A DNA stretch of 26,726 nt, from positions 1 through 26,726 of the forward strand of contig DASSHA010000170.1 of assembly GCA_035693145.1 (NCBI GenBank), read 5' to 3'. The stretch is from DASSHA01 sp035693145 (GTDB lineage Bacteria > Chloroflexota > Limnocylindria > Limnocylindrales > CSP1-4). Below are positions 23,491 through 26,726 of the stretch, piece by piece (positions within the stretch are counted from its first letter, which is position 1; every line of letters begins with the position of its first letter). The notes beneath the pieces were generated by a model. It did not search any database and had not been told where the DNA came from. It worked only from the letters and a program-made list of their open reading frames with translations. Made by a program: the position numbers and the translations under genes.

Positions 23491-24852
23491 TCATCCCCCG
23501 CGCGGTTCGGCCGCCGCGCCACGCGCCGACCAGATCGCGTCGTTCACGACGTTCTCGAGGAGCTCCTGCCGCCCCGTCCGCGGCCGTGGGTCCAGCTCGC
23601 CGCTCGCGACGCGTCCGGCGAGGGCGTCGAAGCCCGCGTCGCCCGACAGGATCGCCTGCCCGAGCGCGCCGTCCCAGCCCGCGTATCGCTCCTCTCGGAG
23701 GCGGTCGAGCCTTCCGTCGTCGATCATCGCCGCGGCAGCGAGCAGCGCCCGGGCGAGCGTGTCGATGGCGCCGACGTGGGCATGGAAGAGGTCCGTTCGA
23801 TCGAGGCTCTGACGGCGGAGCTTGGCGTCGAAGTTGAAGCCGCCGGTCGTGAATCCGCCCGCACGGAAGATCTCGTACAGCGCGGGCGCGAGCTCGTCGA
23901 CGGAGTTCGGGAACTGGTCCGTGTCCCAGCCGTTCTGGTAGTCGCCGCGGTTGGCGTCGACGCTGCCGAACATCCCGTTCGCGACGGCGTACGCGACCTC
24001 GTGGTGGAAGCTGTGCCCGGCGAGCGTCGCGTGGTTCGCCTCGATGTTCACGCGGTACTCGTCGGCGAGCCCGTGGCGGGCGAGGAATCCATGCACCGTC
24101 GCGACGTCGTAGTCGTACTGGTGCTTGGTGGGCTCCTGCGGCTTCGGCTCGATGAGCAGCGTCCCCTGGAAGCCGATGCGGTGCTTGTGTTCGGCGACGA
24201 GCGACAGGAACCGCGCGAACTGGTCCTCCTCGCGCCGAAGGTCGGTGTTGAGCAGCGTCTCGTAGCCCTCGCGTCCGCCCCACAGGACGTAGTTCGCGCC
24301 GCCGAGCCGGTGGGTGACCTCGAGCATGAGCCTGACCTGTGCGGCGGCGTAGGCGAAGACCTCGGGGTCCGGGTTCGTGGCGGCGCCTGCCGCATAGCGC
24401 GGGTGCCCGAACAGGTTCGCGGTACCCCACAGCAGCTTCGCGCCCGTCCGGGCCATGTGCCGCTCGATCCGATCGATGCTCGCTTCGAGGTTCGACTGGG
24501 TCTCGTTCCAGGTGGCGCCCTCCGCGGCCACGTCGCGATCGTGGAACGTGAAGAACGGGACGCCGAGCTTGGCGATGAACTCGAACGCCGCGTCGAGCTT
24601 CGCGGCCGCGGCGGCGCGCGGGTCGAGCTGCGGGTCGAGCCACGGACGGTCGAACGTCCCGACCCCGAACACGTCCGAGCCGGGCCAGTTGAACGAGTGC
24701 CACAGGCAGACGGCGATCCGGAGCTGGTCCTCCATGCGCTTCCCGAGGACGAGCCGGTCCGGGTCGTAGACGCGGAAGGCGAGCGGCTCGGCGGCGTCGG
24801 GGCCGCCGAACGGGATGGGCGCCGCGACCTCGTTGAAGAAGTCCTCTGTCAC
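23491..24852 (-). CDS. xylA: Xylose isomerase
   Basis: This 453-residue enzyme interconverts D-xylose and D-xylulose in the cytoplasm. Motifs of class II xylose isomerase are all visible: FFTFHDRDVA with His104 and Asp107 (E. coli H101/D104), LWGGREGYETLLNTD, LIEPKPQEPTKHQYDYD with the metal-binding Glu, VNIEANHATLAGHSFHHE, SVDANRGDYQNGWDTDQFP and FNFDAKLRRQS. Length matches the class (about 440). The GTG at 24852 has GAGAGGA 6 bases ahead and starts the conserved N-terminus; the upstream open frame is GC-driven. The gene is convergent with the xylFHG operon. No xylulokinase is in the window, so the rest of the pathway is elsewhere or to the side. Confidence 0.96.
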   Translation of the reverse strand: MTEDFFNEVAAPIPFGGPDAAEPLAFRVYDPDRLVLGKRMEDQLRIAVCLWHSFNWPGSDVFGVGTFDRPWLDPQLDPRAAAAAKLDAAFEFIAKLGVPFFTFHDRDVAAEGATWNETQSNLEASIDRIERHMARTGAKLLWGTANLFGHPRYAAGAATNPDPEVFAYAAAQVRLMLEVTHRLGGANYVLWGGREGYETLLNTDLRREEDQFARFLSLVAEHKHRIGFQGTLLIEPKPQEPTKHQYDYDVATVHGFLARHGLADEYRVNIEANHATLAGHSFHHEVAYAVANGMFGSVDANRGDYQNGWDTDQFPNSVDELAPALYEIFRAGGFTTGGFNFDAKLRRQSLDRTDLFHAHVGAIDTLARALLAAAAMIDDGRLDRLREERYAGWDGALGQAILSGDAGFDALAGRVASGELDPRPRTGRQELLENVVNDAIWSARGAAAEPRGG

Positions 24853-24922
24853 AGCCTGTCCTCTCCTCGGCGCCACGGCGTCGCTTCGCGCGAGCGTTGA
24901 GCGAAGGGTAGACGGCCGATCG

Positions 24923-25765
24923 TCAGCCGTCGCGGGACCCGAACGCGAGCCGGACGCGGCGCGACGGTGGCGGCGGATCCACACCGGCCGGACCAGGGTC
25001 CGTCGAGAGGCCGTCGACCGAGAGCCGGACGCCGCCGTCGATCTCGATGACCGCAGCGCGGGCTCCCGCCCATCCGGTCCCGAGTGACGACGGCGGTTCG
25101 AGCTCGACGCCGTACGCGCCCGGCGGCGGCAGGGCGACCGGCATCGGGAAGGCGACGCGACCCGACGCCTCCAGCTCGCCGGCGACGACGTACGGGCGCC
25201 CCAGGAGCCGGGCCGCAGTCGTGAGGTCGCCGGACGCGATCGCGGCACGCACGGCGGAGCTCGATACCGACCCGCCATCGACGGAGAACGGTGACACCTC
25301 GACAACATCGAACGGAGGCTCGAACCGGGCGCCGAGCTCGCGCAGGGCGCTCGGCGTGCCACGACGCTCGAACCCGAATGCCGCGTCGGGCGTCATGACG
25401 AACCCGGCGAGATCGACACGGTCGGCGATCGAGCGGACGAACTGATCGTATGGCGTGCGCCGGAGCGCGACGTCGAAGTGGACGACGACGACGATCTCGA
25501 CCCCGGCGGCCGCCAGCCGGCGCCGCCGCTCGTCCGGGTCGCACAGCAGCGGTGGCGCCTCGCCGCGGACGATCGCGTCGGGGTGGGCGTCGAACGTGAG
25601 CACGGCAGGCCGCGCTCCGCGTCGCGCCGCCTCGGACACGAGCGTCTCGAGCAACCGGAGGTGCCCGAGGTGGAGGCCGTCGAAGACGCCGACGGCGATG
25701 AGCAGTCTGCCGAGGTCGCGCCGCAGCCCGGCGATCCCCTCGACGACGACGGACGGATCACGCAT
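24923..25765 (-). CDS. ribF: RibF-like FMN adenylyltransferase with a degenerate riboflavin kinase half
   Basis: Bifunctional RibF phosphorylates riboflavin to FMN and adenylylates FMN to FAD. In this 280-residue protein the N-terminal adenylyltransferase is clear: GVFDGLHLGH at 26-35 (family GxFDGxHxGH), TFDAHPDAIV near 57, and SVSSSAVRAAIASGDLTTAA at 166-185 followed by LLGRPY. The C-terminal flavokinase region (from about 193) is short and weak. The GRxLGFPTAN element appears as GRVAFPMPVA, without the Thr-Ala-Asn, and the NxGxRPT and ExHLLDFxGDLYG motifs are missing. It may therefore make FAD only, or have lost kinase activity. The ATG at 25765 overlaps the end of truB by 8 bases. Distal neighbours rpsO-pnp, usually adjacent, lie 12 kb away. 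Confidence 0.85.
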   Translation of the reverse strand: MRDPSVVVEGIAGLRRDLGRLLIAVGVFDGLHLGHLRLLETLVSEAARRGARPAVLTFDAHPDAIVRGEAPPLLCDPDERRRRLAAAGVEIVVVVHFDVALRRTPYDQFVRSIADRVDLAGFVMTPDAAFGFERRGTPSALRELGARFEPPFDVVEVSPFSVDGGSVSSSAVRAAIASGDLTTAARLLGRPYVVAGELEASGRVAFPMPVALPPPGAYGVELEPPSSLGTGWAGARAAVIEIDGGVRLSVDGLSTDPGPAGVDPPPPSRRVRLAFGSRDG

Positions 25766-26726
25766 CCGGCGTGGCGGGATCGGGATCGATCGACTCGGGA
25801 GCGTCGAGCTCGCTCGCGAGCGAGGCCTCGACGGGTTCCGCGGACCCGGGGGCCGCGGTCGCGGCCGGCGGCTCTGCTGGGCGGGTCAGGCCAGCGTCAC
25901 GATCGGGCTCGCCGCGGTCGAGGACGATCTTCGTCGGCGCGACCCGACCATCGGTCCTGCGGCCGATCCCGACCAGCTTGCCGTCCTCGGCGAGAAGGCG
26001 GAGGACGAGTCCCTCGGGGGGAGCGTCCGCTCGGGCCACCCGTTCGCCGGCGCTCGGTGCGACGCGGACGAACTGGCCCTCGACGACCGCGCGCACCTGG
26101 GCCGCGTCCAGCTCGACCGCGGGGAGCGACTCGAGGCCGGAGTCGAGCGGGCGCAGGAACCGCGCGACGCCACTCGGGCCGGCCTCGGCCGCCGCCGCCC
26201 GGAGCTCGTCGAGCGTCACCGCATCGTCGATCGAGAACGGCCCGCTCCGGGTCCGCACGAGCGAACCGAGATAGGCGGCGCTCCCCACCGCGCCACCGAG
26301 ATCGCGCGCGAGCGCCCGGATGTACGTCCCGGCCGAGCATTCGACCTCGACGACCGCGAGCGGCCGTGCGGGATCAGTCCCGTCCCACTCGAGCATCTCG
26401 AGACGGTGGATCGTCACGCGACGAGCCGCTAGCACGGGCGTCTCGCCGGCGCGCGCCGCGGCGTACGCCCGCCGACCGCCGACCTGGATCGCGCTGAACG
26501 CCGGCGGCCGCTGCTCGATCTCGCCGCGGAGGGACGGGAACGCCGCTTCGACCGCCGCCCGCCCGGGCACCTCGCCGACCGGGGAGAGCTCGCCTTCGAG
26601 ATCGTCGGTCGTCGACGCCGCACCGAAGCAGATCGTCGCCCGATACGCCTTCGGTGCGCCGAGGTGGTACTCGGCGAGGCGCGTCGCATGGCCCAGGAAG
26701 AGTGGCAGCGCACCGGTCGCGAACGG
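25758..26726 (-). CDS. truB: tRNA pseudouridine(55) synthase TruB, N-terminus missing
   Basis: TruB converts uridine 55 in the T-loop of tRNAs to pseudouridine. The frame is open for 322 codons and runs off the right edge, so roughly the first 50 residues are lost. The window begins at PFATGALPLFLGHATRL, directly after the catalytic Asp of the family GTLDPxATG motif, which therefore lies just outside. Further family elements are KAYRATICFGAASTTDDLEGE, QRPPAFSAIQVGGRRAY, VECSAGTYIRALARDLG and GGAVGSAAYLGSLVRTRSGPF. The family core and a PUA-like C-terminal stretch (FVRVAPSAGERVARADA) are present, followed by a Pro/Ala/Glu-rich tail of about 50 residues that is not part of the family. ribF starts inside its last codons. 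Confidence 0.93.
   Translation of the reverse strand, partial: PFATGALPLFLGHATRLAEYHLGAPKAYRATICFGAASTTDDLEGELSPVGEVPGRAAVEAAFPSLRGEIEQRPPAFSAIQVGGRRAYAAARAGETPVLAARRVTIHRLEMLEWDGTDPARPLAVVEVECSAGTYIRALARDLGGAVGSAAYLGSLVRTRSGPFSIDDAVTLDELRAAAAEAGPSGVARFLRPLDSGLESLPAVELDAAQVRAVVEGQFVRVAPSAGERVARADAPPEGLVLRLLAEDGKLVGIGRRTDGRVAPTKIVLDRGEPDRDAGLTRPAEPPAATAAPGSAEPVEASLASELDAPESIDPDPATPDA

Noticed and set aside
24884..24906. 6 bp inverted repeat between ribF and xylA as terminator
   Set aside because: Short stem with an 11-base loop and no T run; such matches are common at this GC content.

Overview
This is a 26.7 kb, very GC-rich (roughly 70%) stretch of bacterial chromosome, densely packed with genes and without RNA genes, CRISPR arrays, transposases or phage genes. 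The gene content fits an uncultivated high-GC bacterium, most probably a Chloroflexota lineage (Limnocylindria/Ellin6529-like) or less likely an actinobacterium: RNase J, FtsK, RodZ and family 4 uracil-DNA glycosylase occur together, GTG starts are frequent and neighbouring genes often overlap by 4 bp. The taxonomy is an inference from gene content and composition only.

Region 1 (1-9928, minus strand) looks like one long operon read from an extended -10 promoter near 9925: asd, a 4Fe-4S uracil-DNA glycosylase gene, RNase J, ftsK, rodZ, a stand-alone CinA C-terminal domain, murC, and an AI-2E/PerM-family transporter cut by the window edge. Five of its seven gene junctions are 4 bp start/stop overlaps.

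Region 2 (9974-13088, minus strand) is the rpsO-pnp pair, closed by a 12 bp GC hairpin. Its PNPase is the most unusual protein here. A complete DEDDh (DnaQ/PolC-type) 3'-5' exonuclease domain is inserted between the two RNase PH cores, and all catalytic residues of both enzymes are intact.

Region 3 (13124-24852) is a mixed-strand accessory block. It sits between ribF and rpsO, a position where many bacteria have truB-ribF-rpsO-pnp contiguous. It holds an AhpD-like protein, a membrane protein of the NqrB/RnfD-like UnbU type convergent with an FG-GAP/ASPIC_UnbV protein, a Gfo/Idh oxidoreductase, and a xylose module. The xylose module contains a ROK regulator, an XylF-type binding lipoprotein, an XylH permease, a single-domain ABC ATPase, a small lipoprotein gene and xylose isomerase. 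Two hairpins between xylF and xylH probably set transporter stoichiometry.

Region 4 (24923-26726, minus strand) is truB (its start lies outside the window) followed by ribF, whose riboflavin kinase half looks degenerate.

Together the window combines cell-envelope and division genes (murC, ftsK, rodZ), RNA processing and decay (truB, rpsO, pnp, RNase J), and an inserted sugar uptake/oxidoreduction block. No gene-free stretch exceeds about 150 bases.
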